From contig DAITAO010000037.1 in the NCBI GenBank assembly GCA_036824245.1, forward strand, positions 1 to 27,623: a DNA stretch of 27,623 nucleotides. The letters run 5' to 3'. Both the position numbers and the translations under genes were made by a program. Positions 16,863-23,604 of this stretch are shown here, one piece after another; the first letter of the stretch is position 1; every line of letters begins with the position of its first letter. Source of the stretch: JACVRM01 sp036824245 (GTDB lineage Bacteria; Actinomycetota; Thermoleophilia; Gaiellales; Gaiellaceae). The notes under the pieces are model-generated. The model was given only the letters and a program-made list of their open reading frames with translations. It searched no databases and was not told where the DNA came from.

Positions 16863-18140
16863 TTAGTAGTCCGCCTCCTTCGGCAGCTCTCGAAGCGTGC
16901 GCAGCGGCGAGAAGAAGGCGGGAAAGACGGCCAGGATTGCTCCCGCCGCACCGATCAGGAGCGCCGCGCGCAGCCCGATGAGCTCGCCCAGCAAGCCGCC
17001 GACGAGCGCACCGACCGGGCGTACGCCGTAGTTGATCGTGCGGTGCACACCGCTGACGCGGGCGCGCAGACGATGGGGTGTGAGCAGGGCCTGAATGCTG
17101 TTGGAGTTGACGTCGAAGAGCATCACGCCCACGCTGGAGACGAACTCGGCGACGACCAGCAGCGAGATCACGAGCGGCCGAGGCCCGTCGGCCACCGCGA
17201 AGAGCACGAGCGGCGCCGGGAAGACGAAGGAGCCGACGACGACGGTGGGGCCGTATCCGATGCGCGCGCCGATCCGCGCAGCCACGACCGCTCCCACTAG
17301 CGCTCCGACGGCCCCCGCGGAGAACACGGCGCCGATCAGGCCCGGCGAGAGGTCGAGTTCGCGCGCCAGGAAGAGGATGACCACGGCGTGGAACACGAAG
17401 TTGAAGAAGTTGAGCGTGGTGGCGCACGCCAGACCGGCGCGCAGCACCGGATGTCCGAGCAGGAAGCGGGCGCCGCCGGCCAGCCGTGTGCGCAACGGCT
17501 CTTCCTGCTCTCCGTCGGGCTCCGGCTCGGGCGTCCGCATCCGGCTGATGACCGCTGCGGAGCCGAGGAATGACAGCGCGTCGGCCAGAAGCGCGACGGG
17601 CGCGGTCAGGAGCTGTACGAGCCCGCCCGCGAGCGACGGCCCGGCGATGTACGAGGCCGAGCGCGTCGTCATCAGCTTGCTGTTCGCGTCGAAGACCGCC
17701 TCGCGGGGCACGACGACGACGAAGTACGACGAGTACGCCAGGTCGAAGACGACGGTGAGGGCGCCCACAGCGAAGGCGACGGCGTACAACTGCGGCATCG
17801 ACAGCGCGTCGAGCGCGTACGCGAGCGGGACGGAGACCAGCACGAGCGCTCGCAGGACGTCTGTCGCCACCATCAGGTCACGGCGACCGCGCCGGCGGTC
17901 GATCCAGGCGCCGGCGCCGAGCGAGAACAACAGGTGCGGCAGCCAGCCGGCGGCCGTCAGTACGCCCATCTGCGACGCCGAGGCGTCGAGCACGAGCACC
18001 CCGGCGAGCGGCAGCGCCAGCAGCGTGATCTGGTCGCCGAAGACCGAGATCGTCTGACCGCTCCAGAGCCGCATGAAGTCGGCGTGCCGCCAGAGACCGC
18101 TCAGGCGCAGGCGGGCGCCAGGCTGCTCGATTGCCCCCAT
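16863..18140 (-). CDS. MFS exporter, first gene of exporter pair
   Basis: A 425-residue 12-helix major-facilitator protein: LWRHADFMRLWSGQTISVFG, LLALPLAGVLVLDASASQMG, GAWIDRRRGRRDLMVATDVL (motif-A-like loop), then an acidic linker PEPEPDGEQEE in the middle. It is more distant from the other two exporters than they are from each other. ATG at 18140 is chosen for its GAGGAG ribosome binding site 6 nt upstream; an earlier in-frame start would run through the hairpin at 18155-18179. It leads a two-gene transcript with the exporter at 15637. Such proteins are usually annotated as drug or siderophore exporters; the cargo here is unknown. Confidence 0.9.
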   Translation of the reverse strand: MGAIEQPGARLRLSGLWRHADFMRLWSGQTISVFGDQITLLALPLAGVLVLDASASQMGVLTAAGWLPHLLFSLGAGAWIDRRRGRRDLMVATDVLRALVLVSVPLAYALDALSMPQLYAVAFAVGALTVVFDLAYSSYFVVVVPREAVFDANSKLMTTRSASYIAGPSLAGGLVQLLTAPVALLADALSFLGSAAVISRMRTPEPEPDGEQEEPLRTRLAGGARFLLGHPVLRAGLACATTLNFFNFVFHAVVILFLARELDLSPGLIGAVFSAGAVGALVGAVVAARIGARIGYGPTVVVGSFVFPAPLVLFAVADGPRPLVISLLVVAEFVSSVGVMLFDVNSNSIQALLTPHRLRARVSGVHRTINYGVRPVGALVGGLLGELIGLRAALLIGAAGAILAVFPAFFSPLRTLRELPKEADY

Positions 18141-18154
18141 CTTTCTCCTCGTCG

Positions 18155-18179
18155 AGCTTGTGGCTTTGAGCCACAAGCT
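18155..18179. repeat. Perfect 11-bp hairpin upstream of exporter operon
   Basis: AGCTTGTGGCT and AGCCACAAGCT are perfect inverted repeats around TTG, ending 15 nt before the exporter start and just ahead of its ribosome binding site. It lies between the DUF4097 stop and the exporter gene, so it may weaken read-through, act in the exporter leader, or be a mobile palindrome. A close relative lies inside polA at 25072-25096. Confidence 0.85.
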
Positions 18180-18187
18180 GCTTTCAG

Positions 18188-19048
18188 TTAGTGGTCGGTG
18201 TCCTTGAGCTCGAAGCGAAGGCTCGGGGACGGAGCCCGAACGAGCTGGATGTCCCCGCTGAGCGACTGGACGCGGAGCTCGACGAACGGCCCCTCACCAT
18301 CCGGCCGGGCATCCTGAACCTCGAGCTCGGATGTCACGTCGCCGCTACGCGAGCCCGCGTCGATCCAGACGCGCGAGCCGCGGCGTACACCGACGTACAC
18401 GTCGCCGGACACGGAATTCGCGTCCACCGAGCCTTCGCTGACCGCCTCGAGCCGCTGATCGCCGGACACGCTGTTCGAGTTCACAGACGAGCCTGCCTCA
18501 CGCAGCCCGATGTCGCCGGAGACGCTGTTCAGGTTGGCCGTCCCCAGCACCGACGTCGCGGCGATGTCCCCGGAGACGGTGTTGATCTCGGCGGGGCCGT
18601 CGACGCGGCCAAAGCGCACGTCGCCGCTCACTGCCTGAGCGCGCGCCGAGCCGCCGACATCTGCCACCTCGACATCGCCCGACGTCGTCTCGACCTCGAC
18701 GTTGCCGAAGCGGCCCCGGGCATCGAGATCGGCCGACTTCGACTTGAGCAGCAGGTCGGCTTCGCGCGGGCAGCGGATTTGCACCCGTACCTCTGGACTC
18801 CGCGAGAACAAAAAGCCGAGCCGCCCCGTAGCACCCCGCTCGGGCACGTCGACGCGAAGCTCGTGCCCGTCGCCGGACTGGCGCAGGTCGATGCGCGTCT
18901 CCTCTACCGCCGCCTCGCTGGCCTCATCGCGGCGCAGCGGGATGATCTCCACCTGCGTGGCGGCGCCGTCGACGGTCTCGACCTCGACCTCGCCGGCCGG
19001 CACGCGCAGCCGCAGCGTCAGTGATCCCGGCGTCTGGAACGTCTGCAC
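18188..19048 (-). CDS. DUF4097 beta-strand repeat protein
   Basis: A 286-residue protein. The N-terminal third starts QTFQTPGSLTLRLRVPAGEV (a beta-rich cap); from about residue 115 it carries eight SGD-centred repeats (TSGDVEV, VSGDVRF, VSGDIAA, VSGDIGL, VSGDQRL, VSGDVYV, RSGDVTS, LSGDIQL) spaced about 15-30 residues. That is the DUF4097 right-handed beta-solenoid often associated with envelope stress operons. No signal peptide or membrane helix is seen, so it looks cytoplasmic. GTG at 19048 is the start, with GGGAGG 8 nt upstream, 14 bp after the small ribbon-helix-helix gene. Its molecular role is unknown. Confidence 0.85.
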   Translation of the reverse strand: MQTFQTPGSLTLRLRVPAGEVEVETVDGAATQVEIIPLRRDEASEAAVEETRIDLRQSGDGHELRVDVPERGATGRLGFLFSRSPEVRVQIRCPREADLLLKSKSADLDARGRFGNVEVETTSGDVEVADVGGSARAQAVSGDVRFGRVDGPAEINTVSGDIAATSVLGTANLNSVSGDIGLREAGSSVNSNSVSGDQRLEAVSEGSVDANSVSGDVYVGVRRGSRVWIDAGSRSGDVTSELEVQDARPDGEGPFVELRVQSLSGDIQLVRAPSPSLRFELKDTDH

Positions 19049-19062
19049 CGGACTCGCCTCCC

Positions 19063-19275
19063 CTACGCCCGGGCGGAGCCGATGCTCCGCCCGATCGTCT
19101 CGATCAGCCACAGGTCGGCGGGCACGCCGGCGCGAGCCGCGGCTTCCTCGACACCGCGCTTCAGCTCGGCGGGGACGCGCACGCGAAGGTTCTTTTCCGG
19201 CACCGGTGGGCGGCGCCAGGGCGACGTCTCGTCGAGCACGGCGTGCCCGAATGGAAGTGGTTCGATCCTTGCCAT
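19063..19275 (-). CDS. Small ribbon-helix-helix-like protein
   Basis: A 70-residue protein. Residues 1-27 are an extended Pro-rich arm (MARIEPLPFGHAVL, WRRPPVPEKN); residues 29-66 look like a ribbon-helix-helix fold: strand NLRVRVPAEL, helix KRGVEEAAARAG, helix ADLWLIETIGRSIG. Such proteins bind DNA as dimers, often as antitoxins or autoregulators. There is no partner toxin gene nearby. A GGAGAGGGAG ribosome binding site precedes the ATG, and it is 15 bp behind the larger ribbon-helix-helix gene. Family assignment is by fold pattern only. Confidence 0.7.
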   Translation of the reverse strand: MARIEPLPFGHAVLDETSPWRRPPVPEKNLRVRVPAELKRGVEEAAARAGVPADLWLIETIGRSIGSARA

Positions 19276-19290
19276 GTCTCCCTCTCCTTT

Positions 19291-19746
19291 TCAGCTCTCC
19301 GCGAATCCCCTGAGCCGGTTCCCCGACGTCCTGCGCGGCGGCTGGCTGACGGCGCGCGAGAGAGCGCGCACGATCCACGTATTGACCGACGCTCCGGCCG
19401 CCGTTGCGGCGACCTCGATCTGATCCTTGAGCGAGTCGGACAGCCGCAAGGTAATGCGAGCCGTGGCGCCGTCCTCTGCCGTAGGCGCCTCTGGTTCGCG
19501 GCCCTCTTCCTCCACGAAGACGAGCTCGGGGTCGCGGCCGGCGAGCCGCACCTCGATGTGGCCGTTCGGGAGCTGCGCACTGAGCTCGACCGCGGCCGCC
19601 GAGAAGGCGTCCACGAGCCTGAGCGCGAGCGAGCCCTCGAGCACCACGCTGATTCGCTCAGCCGCCTGCACCGTACGCTCGTCGCCGACTGCGGCGACAG
19701 CGGTTAGGTCGCTGCGGAGAGCCTCGATGAACTGGGACAGCTGCAT
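19291..19746 (-). CDS. HicB-like protein with C-terminal ribbon-helix-helix domain
   Basis: A 151-residue protein. The N-terminal part is helical (MQLSQFIEALRSDLTAVAAV) followed by a beta-rich stretch (HIEVRLAGRDPELVFVEE) and an acidic linker. Residues 95-133 form a ribbon-helix-helix: ARITLRLSDSLKDQIEVAAT, AGASVNTWIVRALSRAV, close to HicB antitoxin C termini. No HicA toxin is encoded beside it, so it is more likely a regulator than half of a toxin-antitoxin pair. It heads a three-gene operon ending in DUF4097. ATG at 19746 has no Shine-Dalgarno; a -10 box lies 7 nt upstream, and a perfect palindrome sits inside the promoter, suggesting autoregulation. Confidence 0.82.
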   Translation of the reverse strand: MQLSQFIEALRSDLTAVAAVGDERTVQAAERISVVLEGSLALRLVDAFSAAAVELSAQLPNGHIEVRLAGRDPELVFVEEEGREPEAPTAEDGATARITLRLSDSLKDQIEVAATAAGASVNTWIVRALSRAVSQPPRRTSGNRLRGFAES

Positions 19747-19753
19747 GGGCGGC

Positions 19754-19783
19754 AGTATGACATCACTTTGATGTCACTGTCAA
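19754..19783 (-). promoter_or_regulatory. Promoter with embedded palindromic operator (HicB-like operon)
   Basis: On the minus strand a consensus -35 TTGACA (19778-19783) and a -10 CATACT (19754-19759) are 18 nt apart. The spacer and first -10 bases hold a perfect palindrome, TGACATCA-AAG-TGATGTCA (19758-19776). The -10 ends 7 nt before the ATG, so the transcript should start at or near the A of ATG (leaderless). The -35 overlaps the coaE stop codon. A protein on the palindrome would block polymerase; the ribbon-helix-helix product is the obvious candidate. Confidence 0.75.
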
Positions 19784-20391
19784 GTCATCTTAGTGCGTTT
19801 TTGCTGTAGCGAGGACATCACAGTGGCTACGAAGCCCTCCAGGTCCGCCACAGAACCGTCGTTGACGTAGGAAAAGTCGGCCCGACGCAGCTTCTCGTCG
19901 TCGGGCAGCTGCCGGCCGGCCCGCTCGTCGGGGACTGCCCGGCCGCGGGCCGTACGCAACGCTCGAGACGCGGTGACCGCGACGACGGCGTCGAAGCGGT
20001 CCTGTGCCCCGACCTCGTAGAGGAGCGGGACCTCCGTGACGCACACCGCAGGCGGCTCGGGCAGCTCGGCAAGCCGTTCACGCCACGCGAGGTACTCGGC
20101 CGACACAAGCGGGTGGAGGAGGCCCTCGAGCCACTCGAGCTGCTTGCGGTCACGGAAGACGAGACCCGCTACCGCGCGGCGGTCGATCTCCCCATCGGGG
20201 CCCACGATCGTGTCGCCGAGCCGCTCCACGAGCGTGCGGCGCACGTCTTCGTTGTCGCGCAGCAGCCGATGGACGATCTCATCGCTCGAGATCACGGCCG
20301 CGCCCTGCCGCTCGAAGGCGTGCAGCGCCTCGCTCTTGCCGGCGCCGATGCCGCCGGTGATCGCGACCGCGAGTGGCTTACGCGCGTTCGT
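19780..20391 (-). CDS. coaE: Dephospho-CoA kinase, start codon unresolved
   Basis: CoaE phosphorylates dephospho-CoA at the 3'-hydroxyl, the last step of CoA synthesis. The P-loop GGIGAGKS, SSDEIVHRLL, HPLVSAEYL, EVPLLYE and ADFSYVNDGS motifs are all present, and about 200 residues remain from the expected start, so the gene looks complete. No ATG, GTG, TTG or CTG exists in this frame between far upstream rpsA sequence and the P-loop. Near-cognate options are ACG at 20391 (used here), ATC at 20359-20361 just before TGGIG, or reinitiation at the rpsA stop (TAA at 20378-20380), which the gene overlaps. The enzyme is essential, so some start must work, or a base is wrong. Gene identity is sure; the start is not. 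Confidence 0.88.
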   Translation of the reverse strand, partial: TNARKPLAVAITGGIGAGKSEALHAFERQGAAVISSDEIVHRLLRDNEDVRRTLVERLGDTIVGPDGEIDRRAVAGLVFRDRKQLEWLEGLLHPLVSAEYLAWRERLAELPEPPAVCVTEVPLLYEVGAQDRFDAVVAVTASRALRTARGRAVPDERAGRQLPDDEKLRRADFSYVNDGSVADLEGFVATVMSSLQQKRTKMT

Positions 20392-22030
20392 CTTCGACTG
20401 CTGCCGCCTGAGGCTCCGCGGCTTCGGGCTCGGGCGCGTCTGGAAGGGCCGACTCTCGCGTTGCCTCGTCGGGCTCCTCGGCTTCCTCGGGCGCAACACT
20501 CGCCATCGGCTCACCCTGCTCGACGGCAGGCGCAGCCGCCTCCTCGACGTCCTCGTCCGAGCTCGGCTCTTCGAGGGCTGCCTGCGGCTCTTCGGGGGCC
20601 TCCTCCGGCTCCTCGACTGCCGCCTGCGGCTCTTCGGGGGCCTGCTCCGGCTCCTCGACTGCCGCCTGCGGCTCTTCAGGGGCCTCCTCCGGCTCCTCGA
20701 GTGCCGCCTGCGGCTCTTCGGGAGCCTCCTCCGCCTCCTCGACTGCAGCGTGCGGCTCTTCGAGGGCTTCGTCCGACTGGTCCAGGGCCGCTTCGGGCTC
20801 ACCGTGCGGGGCGATCGCGTCCTCGACGGGCTGTGCGGCCGAATCGCCGAATACATCCTCCGAGAGATCGAGCTGCGGCGGGGCGCCGTCTGCAGTGCGC
20901 ACCGGCGCGCCCTCTTCGACCCGCTTCAGCGAGAGCGACAGGCGCCGCCGCTCGGCATCCACTTCGATGATCTTCACCTTGACGGTGTCGCCCTGCGCCA
21001 CGACCTCGCGCGGGTTCTCCACGTGGTGCGCCGCGAGCTCGGAGATGTGCACGAGGCCCTCGACCCCCGGCAGGATCTCTACGAACGCCCCGAAGGTCAC
21101 CACCTTGGTGACGCGACCTTCCACGACGTCGCCCTGGTTGTAGCTCTCGAGCACCTGCTGCCAGGGATCGGACTGTGTCTGCTTGAGCCCCAGGGAGATG
21201 CGCTGGCGGTCGCGATCGATGTCGAGCACCTTGACCTTGACCGGCTGGCCGATTTCGAGCACCTCGGAGGGATGGTTCACGTGCGTCCACGACAGCTCGG
21301 AGATGTGGATCAGGCCGTCCATGCCGTCCAGGTCGACGAAGGCGCCGAAGTCGACGATGTTGGAGATCGTGCCCTCCACCACGTCGCCGGGCGACAGCCG
21401 GTCGAGGATCGCCTGGCGCTGCTCCTTGCGCTCGTCCTCGAGCACGGCGCGGCGCGACAGCACGACGTTGTTGCGCGAGCGGTTGAGCTCGATGACCTTG
21501 CAGCGCAGCTCGCGGCCCAGGAACTCGTCCAGGTCCTGCACGCGGCGGATGTCGACGAGCGATGCGGGCAGGAAGCCGCGCACGCCCAGGTCGAGGATCA
21601 GGCCGCCCTTGACAACCTCGATAACGCGGCCGTCCACAGGTTCCCCACTCTCGGCGGCGCCCTCGATCTGCTTCCAGGCCAGCTCGAAGCGGGCGCGCTT
21701 CTTGGAAAGGATCAGCCGGCCCTCGGCGTCCTCCTTGGTGAGGACAAGCGCGTCGATCTCCTCGCCGATGTTCACTTCGTCGGCCGGGTTGACCGAGCGG
21801 CGGATCGAGAGCTCGGCGACCGGGATGACGCCTTCCGACTTGTAGCCGATGTCGACGAGCACCTCGTCCTTGTCGACGCGCACGACGGTGCCGTGCACGA
21901 CCTCGCCCTCGGTGATCGTGGGGAAGCTCGCGTCGTAGTTCGGGATGCGCTCGCCGTCCGGGGTGGTCACCCAGACGTCGGCGTCGCCGTTTTGCACTGC
22001 CGGTGTGGTCTCGACGGTTTCGTTGGCCAT
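20378..22030 (-). CDS. rpsA: 30S ribosomal protein S1
   Basis: A 550-residue S1 protein, which holds mRNA on the 30S subunit. Four S1 RNA-binding domains are at about residues 41-112, 129-196, 214-284 and 299-371; the last two carry the classic DFGAFVDL/TFGAFVEI and GLIHISEL/GLVHISEL motifs. After residue 385 comes a long acidic tail with five copies of a 14-residue Glu/Pro/Ala repeat (APEEPQAAVEEPEE type). Four domains plus an acidic tail fit actinobacterial S1. ATG at 22030 (MANETVETT) is chosen; a TATACT -10 lies 13 nt upstream with no Shine-Dalgarno, so the leader would be only a few nucleotides. Its 3' end overlaps coaE. Confidence 0.96.
   Translation of the reverse strand: MANETVETTPAVQNGDADVWVTTPDGERIPNYDASFPTITEGEVVHGTVVRVDKDEVLVDIGYKSEGVIPVAELSIRRSVNPADEVNIGEEIDALVLTKEDAEGRLILSKKRARFELAWKQIEGAAESGEPVDGRVIEVVKGGLILDLGVRGFLPASLVDIRRVQDLDEFLGRELRCKVIELNRSRNNVVLSRRAVLEDERKEQRQAILDRLSPGDVVEGTISNIVDFGAFVDLDGMDGLIHISELSWTHVNHPSEVLEIGQPVKVKVLDIDRDRQRISLGLKQTQSDPWQQVLESYNQGDVVEGRVTKVVTFGAFVEILPGVEGLVHISELAAHHVENPREVVAQGDTVKVKIIEVDAERRRLSLSLKRVEEGAPVRTADGAPPQLDLSEDVFGDSAAQPVEDAIAPHGEPEAALDQSDEALEEPHAAVEEAEEAPEEPQAALEEPEEAPEEPQAAVEEPEQAPEEPQAAVEEPEEAPEEPQAALEEPSSDEDVEEAAAPAVEQGEPMASVAPEEAEEPDEATRESALPDAPEPEAAEPQAAAVEDERA
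20584..20793. repeat. 42-bp tandem repeat in rpsA (five units)
   Basis: The motif GCGGCTCTTC recurs at 20584, 20626, 20668, 20710 and 20752, an exact 42-bp period, each unit encoding 14 residues of the Glu-rich S1 tail. Units differ at a few positions and the last is more divergent, which indicates repeated unequal duplication kept in frame. Copy number may vary between strains. Confidence 0.9.
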
Positions 22031-22043
22031 GCGAAGAACGGTC

Positions 22044-22049
22044 AGTATA
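22044..22049 (-). promoter_or_regulatory. rpsA -10 box (TATACT)
   Basis: On the minus strand TATACT lies 13 nt before the rpsA ATG, a near-consensus -10. No clear -35 or Shine-Dalgarno is seen. The predicted leader is about 6 nt. The rest of the 82-bp gap to the hydrolase gene (22031-22112) shows nothing else. Confidence 0.5.
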
Positions 22050-22112
22050 GCCCCGGCTTTTCGGCGCACCTGGGGGCGCCCGCGCGGCGTTCGTGGCGAA
22101 GCGCAGGCCTTT

Positions 22113-22940
22113 CTAGGCGGTCGAGCGGCCCAGGAACGTGCGGACGGTCTCGAGGTACTCGCCTTGCCGCTCGACGAAGCTCATGTGGCCCGCGCCGGGG
22201 ATGACCGCGAGCTCGCTGCCCGGGATGCCCTCATGGATGACGCGGGCCGCCCGCGGAGTGGTCGTCCGGTCGTGCTCGCCCACGACGACCAGCGCGGCTT
22301 TGCCGACGCTCCCGAGCTCGCCGCTGTAGTCGAAATCGCCGTAGCCGACATTGGCGAAGTGGCGCAGCACATCCGGCGAGTAGACGGTGCCTTCGCAGAA
22401 GCCGGGCGGCGGAGTGCCGTGGAAGTGGTAGGGCATCTGATCCATGAGGAGCTCGTGGCACTCCGCCTCCGTGGCGACCGTCTTCTCACGTTCCCAGGAC
22501 TCGACGATCGCGGCGCCTTCGGGGCCTAGCGCCTCGAGAGCTGCGTGGACGTCCGCCATCAAGGCTTCACTCGAGTCGCTGCCGCCCGAGATGACGTACG
22601 CCGCCGCCGTGCCGAGGTTGACGGCGTGCCAGGTGGTCACGATCGCGCCGAAGGAGTGGCCTAGCAGGGCGAAGTGCTCGAGCCCGAGGGCGTCGGCGAG
22701 CAGATCAACGTCGCGCGCGAACACCTCGAGCGAGAGCGTCGCCGTGTCGGCCACCCGCTCGCTTCGCCCCTGCCCGCGCTCGTCGACGTAGAGGAGCCGG
22801 AAGCGGTCGCCGAGCGGGTCGAGGTACGGCCGGAACATCGTGTGGTCGAGCCCGGGTCCGCCGTGCAAGACGACGAGCGGGAAGCCGTCGCCCACTTCCT
22901 GCACGAACAGCGAGTACCCGTCGGAGAGCCGCACGTGCAC
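22113..22940 (-). CDS. Alpha/beta hydrolase, proline-iminopeptidase-like
   Basis: A 275-residue serine hydrolase of the alpha/beta fold, S33-like. The oxyanion-hole motif HGGPGLDH (26-33), DERGQGRS (53-60), nucleophile elbow GHSFG (Ser96), acid in GEHDRTT and catalytic His in PGAGHMSF complete the triad. HGGPG and DERGQGRS are typical of proline iminopeptidases and related amidases or esterases; the substrate cannot be decided. No signal peptide is seen, so it is cytoplasmic. The start is GTG at 22940, placing the conserved core about 20 residues in; the next codons (HV) offer another GTG. It is upstream of rpsA on the same strand but rpsA has its own promoter. Confidence 0.88.
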   Translation of the reverse strand: MHVRLSDGYSLFVQEVGDGFPLVVLHGGPGLDHTMFRPYLDPLGDRFRLLYVDERGQGRSERVADTATLSLEVFARDVDLLADALGLEHFALLGHSFGAIVTTWHAVNLGTAAAYVISGGSDSSEALMADVHAALEALGPEGAAIVESWEREKTVATEAECHELLMDQMPYHFHGTPPPGFCEGTVYSPDVLRHFANVGYGDFDYSGELGSVGKAALVVVGEHDRTTTPRAARVIHEGIPGSELAVIPGAGHMSFVERQGEYLETVRTFLGRSTA

Positions 22941-23011
22941 GCCTCAAGCATCGCAGGGACTGTGTCCGAAGACACGGAAGCCGCGCATGTCTAGTCACTG
23001 ACTCGACACCA

Positions 23012-23022
23012 TGCCTGGCACG
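23012..23022. repeat. TGCCTGGCAC element
   Basis: TGCCTGGCACG within the 234-bp gap 22941-23174 matches the core of the elements near 2.9 and 12.4 kb. Here it has lost its long arms. The gap also holds a second copy at 23124-23134 and the promoter of the next gene. Confidence 0.6.
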
Positions 23023-23123
23023 GGACGGGGAGCCTCCGCAGTGGGCCTTGCCGGCGCTTTCCTCCTCGCTCCGCAGCCCGAAGGTGCGATCGCGCGCGCA
23101 CACCACGTCGCACCGACGCCACC

Positions 23124-23134
23124 GTGCCTGGCAC
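23124..23134. repeat. GTGCCTGGCAC element
   Basis: GTGCC-T-GGCAC is a perfect 5-bp inverted repeat and another copy of the dispersed core. It lies 112 bp from the copy at 23012, both in the same orientation and both intergenic. Confidence 0.65.
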
Positions 23135-23162
23135 CGGCGCCTGCACTTGCGGAGGCCAGCGC

Positions 23163-23168
23163 TAGTCT
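23163..23168 (+). promoter_or_regulatory. -10 candidate (TAGTCT) for the 96-residue gene
   Basis: TAGTCT lies 6 nt before the GTG at 23175 and there is no Shine-Dalgarno, consistent with leaderless initiation. No -35 is obvious. Confidence 0.4.
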
Positions 23169-23174
23169 GCGGCC

Positions 23175-23465
23175 GTGCAGCGGGTGATCGGCCCCGTCTC
23201 GGTCATTGTTCTCGTCGTGAGCCTCCTCGTCGCATTCGCGCAGCGTCCCTGGGACTTGCGCATGGGAGCAAACGAGGCCGCTCGCGCGCTCGAGGCCCGC
23301 CTCGCAAACGGCGTGCGCTACCGCTGCGAGCGAGAGGAGGACGACGGCTCGATCGCGATGGACGACGTGGACTACGCGTGCGGAGCTGTCAACCGGCGGG
23401 GAGCAATGGGCTACTGGATCGGCACGGATGTGGACGAGATCACCGAGGTGCTGCCTAGCGGCTGA
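23175..23465 (+). CDS. Small membrane-anchored protein, unknown function
   Basis: A 96-residue protein with one N-terminal hydrophobic segment (IGPVSVIVLVVSLLVAFA, about residues 5-22), then an external-looking charged domain. That domain has two Cys (RYRCERE, DYACGAV) that could pair, and it ends EITEVLPSG. It could be a signal-anchored or cleaved secreted protein. No family is recognised. GTG at 23175 places the hydrophobic segment right after a short basic N terminus. It is convergent with polA. Confidence 0.65.
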   Translation: MQRVIGPVSVIVLVVSLLVAFAQRPWDLRMGANEAARALEARLANGVRYRCEREEDDGSIAMDDVDYACGAVNRRGAMGYWIGTDVDEITEVLPSG

Positions 23466-23500
23466 CGGGTCGGCAGGCAGTCATCCGCCCCTCGCCGCCG

Positions 23501-23534
23501 TGCCGGGCTTTGCCCGGCATGGCCGCTGCGGCCA
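23501..23534. repeat. Two adjacent hairpins
   Basis: TGCCGGGC-TTT-GCCCGGCA (23501-23519) is a perfect 8-bp hairpin. It is followed at once by TGGCCGC-T-GCGGCCA (23520-23534), a perfect 7-bp inverted repeat. Both lie in the 139-bp gap between the convergent 96-residue gene and polA and could end transcription from the plus strand. Confidence 0.7.
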
Positions 23535-23547
23535 GAGTAAAAGGCCC

Positions 23548-23598
23548 ACGCTGAAAGTCGTCATGGCGCCGGCTCCGCCGGCGCCGGACTTTCAGCGT
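23548..23598 (-). terminator. Long nested hairpin after polA, possible terminator
   Basis: A perfect 12-bp outer stem (ACGCTGAAAGTC 23548-23559 with GACTTTCAGCGT 23587-23598) encloses a perfect 8-bp inner stem (GGCGCCGG/CCGGCGCC). In the polA direction it is followed by GGGCCTTTT, a short T-run. Its outer arm copies the last bases of polA, so it may also be a REP-like insertion. Confidence 0.6.
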
Positions 23599-23604
23599 TT
23601 GCTT

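Noticed and set aside
19063..19746. Classical HicAB or CopG toxin-antitoxin pair
   Set aside because: Both small proteins look like DNA-binding ribbon-helix-helix types; no toxin-like partner (HicA, RelE, PIN) is encoded beside them.
20378..20391. Programmed +1 frameshift fusing S1 to CoaE as a firm call
   Set aside because: The frames allow it, but there is no recognisable slippery sequence or stimulator; kept only as one option for the missing coaE start.
20584..20793. Regular repeats that could suggest a CRISPR array
   Set aside because: The units are contiguous, in frame and encode the S1 tail; there are no unique spacers.
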